Assembly (NCBI RefSeq): GCF_021432065.1
Contig: NZ_CP090365.1
Location: forward strand, 434,001 to 498,000
Direction: 5' to 3'
Source: Photobacterium sp. TLY01
Lineage (GTDB): Bacteria; Pseudomonadota; Gammaproteobacteria; Enterobacterales; Vibrionaceae
DNA: 64,000 nt
Shown here: in pieces, positions 1 to 8,729 of the stretch
How positions within the stretch are numbered: the first letter of the stretch is position 1
Layout of the letters: every line of letters starts with the position of its first letter
Program-made: the position numbers and the translations under genes
Notes under the pieces: generated by a model
What the model saw: only the letters and a program-made list of their open reading frames with translations
Database searches by the model: none
Told to the model about the DNA's origin: nothing

Positions 1-432
1 CAATGTAACCTGAGTTTGCTCAAGATCCCGCACACACGCTTTTTCGACGTGCATTTTCTCGACTGTAAACTGGTGGGAGTCGACTGGACGCAGGCCAACT
101 GGCCTTCGTTTAATATCGATCATGAATTGCGGTTCCGGAAATGTATTCTCAATGACGCGTCTTTTTTCGGCCTGACATTGAATGCGCTCAAGCTGGACGA
201 TTGCAAACTGCACGATGTCGATTTCAGGGAAGGCGATTTTAAAGACTCAGCCATGACCTACTGCGATTTTACCCACAGCCTGTTTATGCGATCCGATCTG
301 CGACGGGTCGACTTCACTGAATCGACCCATTACCACATTCACGTGCTCGATAATCAGGTTGAAGGTGCCAAATTCTCCCGATTTGAAGCGCTCCATCTGC
401 TGGAAAGCCTGGGTATTGAGCTGGTGGACTGA
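1..432 (+). CDS. pentapeptide-repeat protein, 5' end missing
   Basis: The reading frame is open back to base 1 with no in-frame stop, and the first residues already fit the pentapeptide pattern, so the gene starts left of the window; the TTG at 16 is not a convincing start. About 144 residues are visible. They show the A/C/S-D/N-L/F-x-x periodicity of a right-handed quadrilateral beta-helix, for example around DCKLHDVDF and RSDLRRVDF. The end, LLESLGIELVD, is a common C-terminal cap of small cytosolic pentapeptide proteins of about 190-200 residues. The biochemical role of this subgroup is not known to me. It is not the Qnr of this window, which lies at 40379-41035. Confidence 0.8.
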   Translation, partial: QCNLSLLKIPHTRFFDVHFLDCKLVGVDWTQANWPSFNIDHELRFRKCILNDASFFGLTLNALKLDDCKLHDVDFREGDFKDSAMTYCDFTHSLFMRSDLRRVDFTESTHYHIHVLDNQVEGAKFSRFEALHLLESLGIELVD

Positions 433-699
433 ACAGAGGTAACGGAAAACTTCAATTAAGCGGGTCGGTGAAATGGGAGCAGTGCGTCAAACTTCTTTGT
501 AAAGCTTCTTATTGCAAACTAATTTATTGAGCCGAATATGATAATAGGTGCATTATGACGCTTTTATGACAATGCAGCTTTTTCTTCGCTTTTATCATAA
601 GCCGACACAATCCGGGACGGAATCTTGTCCGGCCAACGCTGGCTTGCCAGTCCCGGCTGATTGTCTGAGGTTAGGGTTTAGATGAAGTTTGGAGAGAAA

Positions 700-1449
700 A
701 TGAAAAAGCACCCTGTTTTAACGATGTCATGTCTGATTGCTGCAATTCAGGCCGGTTTGGTGTTTGCGGCCGAGAAGCCGCACTGGAGTTACAGCGGGCA
801 AAATGGCCCGGAACATTGGTCGACGCTGGATCCTGAATTTAACGTCTGCGCGGCTGGTAAAAATCAGTCCCCGATCAATGTAACCGCTACCGTTCAAGGC
901 GTATTAGCGCCGCTAGCCCTCAGCTACCGGCCTTCTGCCGCCAGTGTAGTGAATGATGGTCACACAGTGCAGGTGAACTATCAGCCCGGCAACTATCTTA
1001 CGCTTGATGGTGAGCAGTTTGAGCTGAAACAGTTTCACTTTCATGCCCCCAGTGAAAACCTGATCCACGGTGAGTCTTTTCCGCTGGAAGGGCATTTTGT
1101 CCATGCCGGCAAAGACGGCAGTCTGGCCGTGATTGCGGTGATGTTCAAAGAAGGCAGAGTCAATGATGAACTGGCATCGATCTTGCCGCAAATCCCGGAC
1201 AACGTCGGCGAAACGGTGGCGCTGAATCAGCCTGTCGATGCCAGACAGATACTGCCGAAACAGCCGGACTATTATCGTTTCAGTGGTTCACTGACGACAC
1301 CGCCCTGCTCGGAAGGGGTACGCTGGCTGGTGATGAAAGCGCCCCAGACCCTATCGGCGAAGCAGATAACAGATTTCAAGAAAATCATGAAGCACAGCAA
1401 TAACCGCCCTGTGCAGCCTTTGCATGGCCGTGTGGTGGTGGCTTCCTGA
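700..1449 (+). CDS. cah: alpha-class carbonic anhydrase, periplasmic
   Basis: Zinc enzyme that interconverts CO2 and bicarbonate, here probably in the periplasm. I chose ATG 700 (249 residues) because GGAG at 691-694 sits five bases before it; ATG 682 is the longer alternative. The N-terminus is a signal peptide (basic start, hydrophobic core, VFAA near residue 33). The mature part has the alpha-CA signatures: HWSYSGQNGPEHW, NQSPINV, zinc histidines H113 and H115 in QFHFHAPSEN and H132 in EGHFVHAG, and the substrate-pocket segment GSLTTPPCSEGV. Length is typical for bacterial alpha-CAs. It stands alone, with a 267-base leader region upstream and a convergent neighbour. Confidence 0.93.
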   Translation: MKKHPVLTMSCLIAAIQAGLVFAAEKPHWSYSGQNGPEHWSTLDPEFNVCAAGKNQSPINVTATVQGVLAPLALSYRPSAASVVNDGHTVQVNYQPGNYLTLDGEQFELKQFHFHAPSENLIHGESFPLEGHFVHAGKDGSLAVIAVMFKEGRVNDELASILPQIPDNVGETVALNQPVDARQILPKQPDYYRFSGSLTTPPCSEGVRWLVMKAPQTLSAKQITDFKKIMKHSNNRPVQPLHGRVVVAS

Positions 1450-1513
1450 TTCTCTTTGTCGTTTGAAGGGTTGTGTGAGCGTTATCAGAACTGTGAATAG
1501 TCCTGCACACTGC

Positions 1514-2320
1514 TTAGTCATTGACCAATTGATTATGCTGCTCCTGATTCTGGTAAAGCCAGAACTGGTGATATAGCTCTTGCTGGCTATTAATCTGCAG
1601 TTTTTTATAGATATTTTTACGGTGGTTCTTCACCGTACCTAACTGAATGTTCAGCTTACCTGCAATCTGCTTGCTGGCTAAGCCCTGAAGGATAAGCTGA
1701 ACCACCTGTCTTTCACGCGCTGTCAGGATTTCTGCTGCGAATTGGTTGGAAACGTAAAGCGGTTCCCCTTCCGACATATTGTCGTGGAGACTACTGCTCA
1801 GCCAGTACTGCTCAAACAAGGCTTGCAGAACAGGGAACAGATAGACAATCAGCTCCAATGCCTCGTCTCGTTTACAGCGCTTTCTGTGATTGTAAAACCC
1901 AAAGGAAACAGCAATACACTGTTGTTCTGAAAGGGGAAAGTATGCCATTACTTCATCATACAGGCCCAGTCTGGCGTAATAGTCGTTATAAAATGGGCTG
2001 TGATAAAAGTCGGCTGGAATGACATCTTCCAGTGTTTTCAGGCAGGGTTTGCGATTGGACTGCCAGAACTGAAAGAATGGGTCATCCTGATAGTGTTTTT
2101 CCAAGGCAAAAATAGCGTTGATCTCCTGTTCATAAGACAGATTATGAACCAGTGTGACAGGGCGTTGATCTTGCTGGTAGAAAAAAACCGCTAAGTTGAT
2201 GCCTGGAAAGTAGTTATCCAGTAAGCGTCCAAAAGCCGGCAAAAAGTCAGGGGTTCTGATTTTTGCCGCTAATTCAGCCAGAGGTTGCAAACTTGCAGGA
2301 TACACAGGCATCAAAATCAC
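1514..2320 (-). CDS. LuxR-type transcriptional regulator
   Basis: A 268-residue regulator whose last 65 residues are a LuxR/FixJ-type helix-turn-helix (LTARERQVVQLILQGLASKQIA, then GTVKNHRKNIYKKL). The N-terminal 180 residues are rich in aromatics and look like a GAF- or autoinducer-type sensory fold; I see no receiver-domain aspartate pattern, so control by a small ligand is more likely than phosphorylation. It is the last gene of a minus-strand operon, eight bases after the amidohydrolase gene, and is the obvious candidate to act at the palindrome at 4932-4947. The ligand is unknown; an acetylated amine would fit the neighbours (inference). Confidence 0.85.
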   Translation of the reverse strand: MILMPVYPASLQPLAELAAKIRTPDFLPAFGRLLDNYFPGINLAVFFYQQDQRPVTLVHNLSYEQEINAIFALEKHYQDDPFFQFWQSNRKPCLKTLEDVIPADFYHSPFYNDYYARLGLYDEVMAYFPLSEQQCIAVSFGFYNHRKRCKRDEALELIVYLFPVLQALFEQYWLSSSLHDNMSEGEPLYVSNQFAAEILTARERQVVQLILQGLASKQIAGKLNIQLGTVKNHRKNIYKKLQINSQQELYHQFWLYQNQEQHNQLVND

Positions 2321-2328
2321 TTATAGCT

Positions 2329-3432
2329 TTAACCGATAGCGTTTAACAATGGGACTATCTCGGATAGTAACGCTTGTTGGTGGGGCTGCAAAGATTGTTG
2401 TCCCCAGTTCGCAATGTCTGAACCCAGCGGATCAGGCACATGCAGGGTTGAATTGCTCAACGCTTCCATTACTGCGTGTCCGCAAAATGGCACATACCCT
2501 TCGGAATAGCCGCCTTCGTGAATCATTGCTATTTTTCCACCGCAGTGTTTCTCGGCGAGCAGCATCAGGCGTTTTGTCATCCAACCGTATGTCTCGGCAT
2601 TCAGTATCATACAGCCTAAAGGATCCATGGCACTGGCATCAAAACCGCAGGCAACCACAATGAGTTCAGGTTGAAAGCGCTCAATGGCGGGTTCAACAAT
2701 TTGCATCATGGTTGCGTGATACGCACCTATACCCGAGCCGGCAGGCAAAGGAACATTCAGGTTATAACCTACACCGGGTCCTTCTCCGCGCTCATGGATT
2801 GCTCCTGAATTTATCGGGTAGTTATTGTCGTGGTGGATGGAAATGGTCAGTACGTCTTTATCCTGATAAAAGGCTTCCTGCGTACCATTGCCGTGATGGA
2901 CATCCCAGTCAACAACCGCAACGCGTTTCACCATGCCTTTTGCCTGCGCGGCTTTAATGGCGATAGGGATGTTACCTAACAGGCAGAATCCATTACCCTG
3001 ATGACTTTCAGCATGATGACCGGGTGGCCGGGTCAGGCAGTAGGCGTTTTTAACGTCTCCTTTCAGCACACTTTCAACGGTTGCGATAGCCATGCCTGCC
3101 GATAGTCTGGCGATATGAAAAGCATCCTGACGAAAGGGTGCGCAGACCCCGGCATCACCACATTGCTTATCGCTTGCCGTCGCCAGTCGCTGAATATACT
3201 CATGCGTGTGGAATCGCAGTAAATCTTCATGGCTAGCCAGATCACCTGTGATGGGGGTCAATGTTGCATATAAGCCACTGACATCCAGTAAGTTCTTGAA
3301 ACGCCGCTTGGTTTCCGGGTTTTCTGCTGCCGTACCCGGCTGGATGAATCCTCCCGGTGCGTCAAATACACTACACGGGCCAGTATCGTGCCACATGCAC
3401 TGCTCATGAAAGGCAAAACCTGTTTTGTTCAT
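2329..3432 (-). CDS. class II histone-deacetylase-like amidohydrolase (HDAH type)
   Basis: Zinc-dependent deacetylase of the arginase/HDAC superfamily, 367 residues. It closely follows the bacterial histone-deacetylase-like amidohydrolases (HDAH). The tandem histidines H139-H140 (PPGHH), the zinc ligands D177 and H179 (DWDVHHGNG) and D265 (CGFDASAMDPLG) are all present, and the EGGYSEGYVPFCG block is complete. Family members remove acetyl groups from acetylated polyamines or other acyl-amines; the true substrate cannot be read here. It lies 11 bases after the antiporter gene and 8 before the LuxR gene, so the three are almost certainly co-transcribed. No signal peptide, so cytosolic. Confidence 0.9.
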   Translation of the reverse strand: MNKTGFAFHEQCMWHDTGPCSVFDAPGGFIQPGTAAENPETKRRFKNLLDVSGLYATLTPITGDLASHEDLLRFHTHEYIQRLATASDKQCGDAGVCAPFRQDAFHIARLSAGMAIATVESVLKGDVKNAYCLTRPPGHHAESHQGNGFCLLGNIPIAIKAAQAKGMVKRVAVVDWDVHHGNGTQEAFYQDKDVLTISIHHDNNYPINSGAIHERGEGPGVGYNLNVPLPAGSGIGAYHATMMQIVEPAIERFQPELIVVACGFDASAMDPLGCMILNAETYGWMTKRLMLLAEKHCGGKIAMIHEGGYSEGYVPFCGHAVMEALSNSTLHVPDPLGSDIANWGQQSLQPHQQALLSEIVPLLNAIG

Positions 3433-3443
3433 GATGCTAATCC

Positions 3444-4871
3444 TTATGCAAGTACAATGAAGATAATAGAACTGATCCCTGCTGCTATCAGAGTATAGGG
3501 AAGCTGAGTGAGGGCATGCTGTATAGGGGAAATGCCACAGCCTTTTGCGGCGATGACGGTGGAATCACCAAAGAAGCAGGCGTGACTGCCAAAGGCACCG
3601 GCTGAAATCAGTGCGCCCAGGGTCAATGGCATATTGGCATCCAGAGCCTGAGCCAGAGGCACAAGGATAGGGAACGACACTGCATAAATTCCCCAGAATG
3701 AGCCGGTAGAAAAGGTAAGTAAAGACAAGACAATAAAAGAGGTTACGGGCAGCCAGTCTGCGGTTATGTAAGGTGTAACCGTGTTGATAAGAAAGTGAGT
3801 CAGTCCTAATTTATCATTGACGATTTGCAGAATAAAAGCCGTAAAAACAATACCAATGGGTACCAGCATGGTTTGTAAACCATGCATCATTTCATCAAAC
3901 AACCGGCTGAAAGTCGCGATTCCCTGCAGTGTATAAAGCACAAAACATGTTGCGAGGGCACAGCCGACACCAATCAGGGCATCAATGTTGAAGTACCAGG
4001 TTGCGCCAATCAGGATCAGAATAGGCAGAATAAAGTTGATCACTCTGGGCGTCTGGTGGAGCTCAGCAGTGAATGTTTCTTTTGGGATCTCTGGGTGGGC
4101 TTCTGCTTGTTTCATGGCGCCCAGAGGAGGAATGATGCCTATCGCAACGAGGGGGATGATCAGCACGGCAATCCAGGGATACACCACATAAGGGATAAGG
4201 GTGAAGTAGTAAGCAATACCGCTTCCGGCTTCCGTCACACCGTTAGTTTCTATCAGCCCGGCAATGAAAATAACCCAGGTTGAAAACGGCACTAGCAGGC
4301 AAACAGGTGCCGAAGTGGAATCCACCACATAAGCCAGCATTTCTCGCGAGATTTTCAGTTTGTCAGTGACTTTTTTCATAGCGGCACTGACCGTCAGCGC
4401 GTTCAGGTAATCGTCGATAAAAATCAGTAAACCCAGCACCCAGCTCGCGAGCAGCGCCTGTCGGCGTGTCTGAATGTAAAGCTGCAGTTTTTCACTGAAA
4501 GCCAGTGTACCGCCTGATAAATGCAGCAAGGCAATCAGTCCGCCAAACAGACCGGTCAGGAGCAGTATCCAGCCCATTACCGGGCCTTGCATCACTTCTA
4601 AGGCCGCACCGGTAAAATCCTGCAATGCAGATGCGGGAGAAATAATCAGAAAGCCAATAAGGGCGCCGGCAATCAAAGGCTCAAGTGTGCGTCTGGTCGC
4701 CAGCGCTAACAGTATGACAGTCGCACTTGGCAGTAATGAGGCGGGGCCAAAGTCGCCCTGATCCGCAAAAAAGACATGGCTCATCACAGCGACGATAACG
4801 AGGCCACTGATCGCTAATAGCCAGGACACTGGCAATGCTCTCAAGCGTTCTTTTGTAATGGCGTATTCCAT
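3444..4871 (-). CDS. NhaC-family Na+/H+ antiporter-type transporter
   Basis: Inner-membrane secondary transporter, 475 residues, with about 11-12 hydrophobic segments spread over its whole length. The conserved blocks IFIDDYLNALTVSAAM, TSAPVCLLVPFSTWV and FSTGSFWGIYAVSFPI are typical of the NhaC/NhaB-like ion transporter superfamily, which includes Na+/H+ and Na+/organic-acid exchangers. It is the first gene of the operon with the HDAC-like enzyme and the LuxR regulator, so it may carry the substrate or product of that enzyme rather than act in plain sodium export (inference). The upstream palindrome at 4932-4947 is about 60 bases before its start codon. Confidence 0.88.
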   Translation of the reverse strand: MEYAITKERLRALPVSWLLAISGLVIVAVMSHVFFADQGDFGPASLLPSATVILLALATRRTLEPLIAGALIGFLIISPASALQDFTGAALEVMQGPVMGWILLLTGLFGGLIALLHLSGGTLAFSEKLQLYIQTRRQALLASWVLGLLIFIDDYLNALTVSAAMKKVTDKLKISREMLAYVVDSTSAPVCLLVPFSTWVIFIAGLIETNGVTEAGSGIAYYFTLIPYVVYPWIAVLIIPLVAIGIIPPLGAMKQAEAHPEIPKETFTAELHQTPRVINFILPILILIGATWYFNIDALIGVGCALATCFVLYTLQGIATFSRLFDEMMHGLQTMLVPIGIVFTAFILQIVNDKLGLTHFLINTVTPYITADWLPVTSFIVLSLLTFSTGSFWGIYAVSFPILVPLAQALDANMPLTLGALISAGAFGSHACFFGDSTVIAAKGCGISPIQHALTQLPYTLIAAGISSIIFIVLA

Positions 4872-4931
4872 AACCGATATCCTTCCTGGAGGTTGTTATG
4901 GAATTGTTATTGAAATGGCCGGGGCTGCACA

Positions 4932-4947
4932 TGTCCCTAAAGGGACA
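4932..4947. promoter_or_regulatory. palindrome upstream of the antiporter-amidohydrolase-LuxR operon
   Basis: Seven-base arms TGTCCCT and AGGGACA are separated by AA. The site is centred about 68 bases upstream of the first start codon of the minus-strand operon, where a promoter-proximal operator is expected. The operon carries its own LuxR-type regulator, and that family binds dyads, so this is a reasonable target. The palindrome is directly visible; the link to the regulator is inference. Confidence 0.45.
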
Positions 4948-5092
4948 GTGTTATTGTGAAGTCGCACAGTACCTGAGCGAAAGGCCAAACACACAAAACG
5001 TGATGGGAGACGGCCCAATGTACAACGACATAGTCAGAAAACTGAAGCTATGCCGTTGATATTATTTTAGTAACGAGAATATGGCGTTAACG

Positions 5093-5575
5093 TTATTTGA
5101 TAACAGCACCTATCGCCGCTTCGGCGCAGGCCACATCCAGATGGCCACCAGGCGCGCCACCGACGCCAATGGCCGCGACGACCTGATTATTCACGCTAAT
5201 GGGCAGGCCGCCGGCCAGAAACAGTAAATTGTCATCCATGTCTTTCAGCGGTGCCATCAGCGGCTTGTCGTTCACCAGTGTCATCAGGTTCGCTGTCGGC
5301 TGCTTCATGCTGACCGCCGTGAAGGCTTTCTTACGCGAGCTGTCCAGGGTGTGCGGGCCGGCACTGTTCTGGCGCAGTTGTGCCAGTACCCGGCCCGAAC
5401 GGTCAACCACAGTGGCAGTGACGGCATAATTGTCTTTGGCGCACTGTGCAACAGCGGCTTGTGCAAGTTCAAAAGCCGTGCCGGACGAAAGCTGGGCCTC
5501 TGCAACTGTTGTTGCAGCCGAAGCAGAAGCGCCGAATACAGCGCAGGCCAGGTAAAGCGGGGTCAGGTTTTTCAT
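5093..5575 (-). CDS. secreted GlcG/HbpS-family (heme-degrading domain) protein
   Basis: Small protein of the GlcG/HbpS family (Haem_degrading domain), 160 residues from ATG 5575, which has AAAGGA seven bases upstream; a longer frame starts at 5608 without such a site. Residues 1-22 form a signal peptide ending near ASAAT. The mature part has the family core: VVDRSGRVLAQLR, SRKKAFTAVSM, FLAGGLPI and a C-terminal AAIGVGGAPGGHLD. HbpS in Streptomyces is an extracellular heme-binding protein that modulates the SenS-SenR two-component system. Here a two-component operon starts 156 bases away on the other strand, so a similar three-part sensor is plausible (inference). Confidence 0.87.
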   Translation of the reverse strand: MKNLTPLYLACAVFGASASAATTVAEAQLSSGTAFELAQAAVAQCAKDNYAVTATVVDRSGRVLAQLRQNSAGPHTLDSSRKKAFTAVSMKQPTANLMTLVNDKPLMAPLKDMDDNLLFLAGGLPISVNNQVVAAIGVGGAPGGHLDVACAEAAIGAVIK

Positions 5576-5640
5576 GTCATATCCTTTGATGGGATGGGGG
5601 AATGACATGACTTTACTGGTTCTGGATTGCCACAGACTTG

Positions 5641-5670
5641 CCTGAAGATTACCAGTTTGTAATCTTCAGG
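5641..5670. promoter_or_regulatory. perfect 12-bp inverted repeat between the HbpS-like gene and the two-component operon
   Basis: Arms CCTGAAGATTAC (5641-5652) and GTAATCTTCAGG (5659-5670) are exact complements around a 6-base centre. The site lies 65 bases upstream of the HbpS-like start and 60 bases upstream of the response-regulator start. A candidate -10 for the response regulator, TACTAT at 5687-5692, is 17 bases after CTTCAG at 5664-5669, so the right arm would overlap the -35 position. There is no T-run, which argues against a terminator. OmpR-type regulators often bind such GATTAC-N-GTAATC dyads; autoregulation and joint control of both sides is inferred. Confidence 0.6.
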
Positions 5671-5730
5671 CCATGTGCTGCCATGGTACTATCAGCGTTT
5701 TGGTTAGCACGGGTTCGATCAGGGATAAGC

Positions 5731-6408
5731 ATGCATATCTTAGTGATAGAAGATGACACCTCGATACGTGAGTTTGTCCGACAAGGGCTGGAAGAGCTGA
5801 ATTTTCAGGTCACAGTCTGTGCCGACGGCAAACTGGGGTATCAGCTCGCCTGTCAGGAATCCTATGATCTGATCGTTCTCGATTTGATGCTGCCTGTGAT
5901 GGATGGCATGACGGTTTTGCGGCAACTGCGTGGCGAAGGGCACCGTACCCCGGTCCTGATCCTGAGTGCCCGTCATTCGGTGGATGAACGGGTACTGGGC
6001 CTGCAGTCCGGTGCCGATGACTATCTGGTGAAACCGTTCGCGTTTGCTGAGCTGGCGGCCCGTTGTCAGACTTTGCTCAGACGTCAGCCCGCGGCGTCCG
6101 GAACAGAGGTCCTTCGTTATCAGGGGCTGACGCTGGATTTATTATCGCGCGAGGCCCGGCGGGACGGCGAGCCGATTGCGTTAAAACCGCGAGAGTTCGC
6201 GCTGCTGAAATTGCTGATGACCCAGCCGGGGCGGGTGTTATCAAAAACCGTGATTCTGGAGCAGGTGTGGGGATTTCAGTTCGACCCGCAAACCAATGTG
6301 GTGGATGTGCTGGTCTGCCGTCTGCGCGGAAAAATCGACAAAGGCTACGCGACACCGCTGTTGCATACGATTCGCGGAGTGGGTTATGTGCTCAGACATC
6401 AGGGCTGA
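5731..6408 (+). CDS. OmpR/PhoB-type response regulator
   Basis: DNA-binding response regulator, 225 residues from ATG 5731, preceded by AGGGA; the frame extends upstream to 5638 but the receiver domain begins exactly at MHILVIEDD. The receiver domain (residues 1-115) has the acidic pair E7-D8/D9, phospho-acceptor D51 and the conserved K101 (DDYLVKPF). The winged-helix domain follows from about residue 130 (LKPREFALLKLLMTQPGRVLSK ... VVDVLVCRLRGKID). It overlaps the start of the sensor kinase gene by 23 bases, so the two are translationally coupled. Target genes probably include the divergent HbpS-like gene because of the shared palindrome. Confidence 0.95.
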   Translation: MHILVIEDDTSIREFVRQGLEELNFQVTVCADGKLGYQLACQESYDLIVLDLMLPVMDGMTVLRQLRGEGHRTPVLILSARHSVDERVLGLQSGADDYLVKPFAFAELAARCQTLLRRQPAASGTEVLRYQGLTLDLLSREARRDGEPIALKPREFALLKLLMTQPGRVLSKTVILEQVWGFQFDPQTNVVDVLVCRLRGKIDKGYATPLLHTIRGVGYVLRHQG

Positions 6409-7840
6409 ACAGGCCACACGTTGTGCACAGCGCGCATTGTTTCGCCGTTTTTTGTTGACTCTGTTTGCCTGCTTTTTGCTGATTGTGATTGTGATGTCGC
6501 TGGTTCTGACGTATCAGCTGGATGATCAGGAACGAAAGTTACTCGAATCGTACGGGCAGGAGTATCAGCGCATACTGACGTTTGAGTCGGACGCTAAGTT
6601 CGAGCATGTGGTGGTCAGCAACCCGAACCGGCTGATTGAAAACGCCGTCAGTGTGTCAAAAGAGACAAGTACAGGTCAGCTTGAATGGATTAGCGGTGCA
6701 GCGCCTGCCGTTTTGCCAGATGCACCGTCAGCTTATCGGTTACCGGAACGCTTGTGGTATCACTTGTTCAGTGATGCGCCCTATCTGACGCTGGAGCTCA
6801 GCGGCAAACCGGCCCGCTACTGGCTGGTGATGGACGGCGGCCCGCGGCGCAGTCAGTTACTCAGGCAAGGCAGCTGGCTGATTGTGGCACTGGCTGTCAT
6901 GGTCGCTGTGATGTCACTGGTGGTCTGGCAATTACTAAGCCGGACACTGCTGCCTTTGCACAATCTGGCTAAAAGCGTGGATCAGATCAGCAGCGGCTCT
7001 TTGGATGCCATGCTGGACACGGATTTGCCGCCCCCCGAAGCCAAAGGGCAGTTCGGACAACTCAGCCGGAGTGTGCAGCAGGTGCTGAACCGCCTGAAGG
7101 AGGCTGTCCGCGGCATGGATAATACCGTGGATGCGATTGCCCATGATGTCAGAACACCGCTGTCCCGTATTATCCTGACTACAGAAGCGGCACTCAGTGA
7201 AAACAGCGCAGGCAATGAGAGTGAGCAGTCACAACAGAATCTGGCTGCTGCCTTGTCTGACTGTGCCGAATCTGCCCAGAAAGCCAGCCAGATGCTGACC
7301 ACCCTGATGCGGATCCATGATGAGCAGGTTGGCCGTCATCCTTGTCAACTGGCATCGGTCGATTTGGCAGCATTACTGACCGAAGTGGCTACCTGGTATG
7401 AGGAAGTCGCCGAAGAGGCGGGCTTGTCTTTAAATACATCAGGCCTGCAGCCAGTGATGCTGCACTCTGATGCCAAACGTCTGACACAAATTGCGGTGAA
7501 CTTGCTGGATAACAGTCTGAAATACAGTCAGCCCGGCGGTGAAATTACCCTGATGTGTGGCGAAGCGCAGGGCAGGGTATGGTTCAGTGTCTGTGACCAG
7601 GGTGTCGGGATTGCCAAGGCCCATCACGCGCTGATATTCAGGCGTCTGTACCGGGTTGAAGCCAGTCGTCACCAGCCTGGCTACGGTCTGGGCCTGCCGT
7701 TCGTGGCGGCGATGGTCAAGACATTACAGGGATCGGTCGATCTGGACTCGGAAGCAGGCAAAGGCAGCCGGTTTACTGTCCGGCTGCCCAAAACGACAGA
7801 GGGGGATATCAGTCCCACTCAGGAGAGAAATCCGGATTAG
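6386..7840 (+). CDS. membrane sensor histidine kinase
   Basis: Partner kinase of the preceding regulator, 484 residues from ATG 6386 (GGAG at 6376-6379). TM1 is at about residues 21-43, a periplasmic sensor segment of about 125 residues follows, TM2 is at 171-192, then a HAMP linker. The dimerisation/phosphotransfer helix has H253 in DAIAHDVRTPLSR. The ATPase domain shows NLLDNSLKYS (N box), DQGVGI (G1) and YGLGLPFVAAMV (G2). The short periplasmic domain is of no type I recognise; given the HbpS-like neighbour, contact with that secreted protein is possible. Its 3' end overlaps the convergent aldo/keto reductase gene by 32 bases. Confidence 0.93.
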   Translation: MCSDIRAEQATRCAQRALFRRFLLTLFACFLLIVIVMSLVLTYQLDDQERKLLESYGQEYQRILTFESDAKFEHVVVSNPNRLIENAVSVSKETSTGQLEWISGAAPAVLPDAPSAYRLPERLWYHLFSDAPYLTLELSGKPARYWLVMDGGPRRSQLLRQGSWLIVALAVMVAVMSLVVWQLLSRTLLPLHNLAKSVDQISSGSLDAMLDTDLPPPEAKGQFGQLSRSVQQVLNRLKEAVRGMDNTVDAIAHDVRTPLSRIILTTEAALSENSAGNESEQSQQNLAAALSDCAESAQKASQMLTTLMRIHDEQVGRHPCQLASVDLAALLTEVATWYEEVAEEAGLSLNTSGLQPVMLHSDAKRLTQIAVNLLDNSLKYSQPGGEITLMCGEAQGRVWFSVCDQGVGIAKAHHALIFRRLYRVEASRHQPGYGLGLPFVAAMVKTLQGSVDLDSEAGKGSRFTVRLPKTTEGDISPTQERNPD

Positions 7841-8618
7841 CGACCCGATGGTCACGATCCAGCGCTGCGATATCGGCAAAGTCGGTGGCGTCCAGCGTGA
7901 GTGAATCCGCTTTCAGATTACTTTCAATATTAGCTTGCCGGGTGGACGAAGGGATGGTGACATAACCCTGCTGACGCATCCATGCCAGCACCACTTGTGC
8001 CGCGGTGGCACTATGTTTTTCAGCAATCGCCTGAATGACAGGATCTTTCAGCACCGCGCCGTATGCGAAAGGCATATAACCGGTCACGATCAACCCCAGT
8101 TCTTTGCATTTCGCGACCACTTTGTGGTTTTGAAGATACGGATGAACTTCAAACTGATTGGTCAGCAGCGCCCCTTTGCCGAGAATACTGACGGCTTGTT
8201 CGGCTTGAGCGACGGTAAAATTCGAAACGCCTATGTGACGGGCCAGACCCATGTCCTGCGCCTTTTTCAGCGACGACAGGTAATCGGCCATCGCCACGTC
8301 ATGGTTGTTCAGCGGCCAGTGTACCAGCAGCAGGTCAACATAGTCAGTGCCGAGTTTCGCCAGACTGGCTTCGACACTGGGAATGAAGGCATCATGGTTT
8401 AAATTGTCGGTCCAGACTTTGGTGGTCAGGAACAGCTCTGCTCTGGCAATCCCGGAGGCTTTGATTGCATCGCCAACCGCTTGCTCATTGCCGTAAATCT
8501 GTGCCGTATCTAGGTGCCGGTAACCGGCGTTCAGCGCCATCGTGACTGCGTCGAAGGCGGTTTGGCCTTCCAGCCGGAAGGTGCCGAAGCCCAGATGTGG
8601 CAGGGGAGTCTTCATCAT
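7809..8618 (-). CDS. dkgB: aldo/keto reductase, DkgB-like
   Basis: NADPH-dependent aldo/keto reductase of 269 residues. The start at 8618 (ATG ATG) has AGGA five bases upstream; the longer frame to 8720 runs back into the intergenic region without family similarity. The fold signatures are present: GFGTFRL, GYRHLDTAQIYGNE with the catalytic Asp and Tyr, the Lys of FLTTKVW, LLLVHWP with the catalytic His, IGVSNFT, and the cofactor tail IPSSTRQANIESNLK. The ending ...NPDFSPEWD matches E. coli 2,5-diketo-D-gluconate reductase B. E. coli dkgB also lies next to a LysR gene (yafC), and so does this one, which supports the name. Confidence 0.88.
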   Translation of the reverse strand: MMKTPLPHLGFGTFRLEGQTAFDAVTMALNAGYRHLDTAQIYGNEQAVGDAIKASGIARAELFLTTKVWTDNLNHDAFIPSVEASLAKLGTDYVDLLLVHWPLNNHDVAMADYLSSLKKAQDMGLARHIGVSNFTVAQAEQAVSILGKGALLTNQFEVHPYLQNHKVVAKCKELGLIVTGYMPFAYGAVLKDPVIQAIAEKHSATAAQVVLAWMRQQGYVTIPSSTRQANIESNLKADSLTLDATDFADIAALDRDHRVANPDFSPEWD

Positions 8619-8729
8619 GTGTTTCCTGTATGAGATCAGTGAATCAGTGCCGCTTAGCTTAGGCTTTTCAGCCACCGGAAAAAGACCACATCTGACAAAA
8701 GACTGTCTCATTTTTTGCAATAATTTGAG

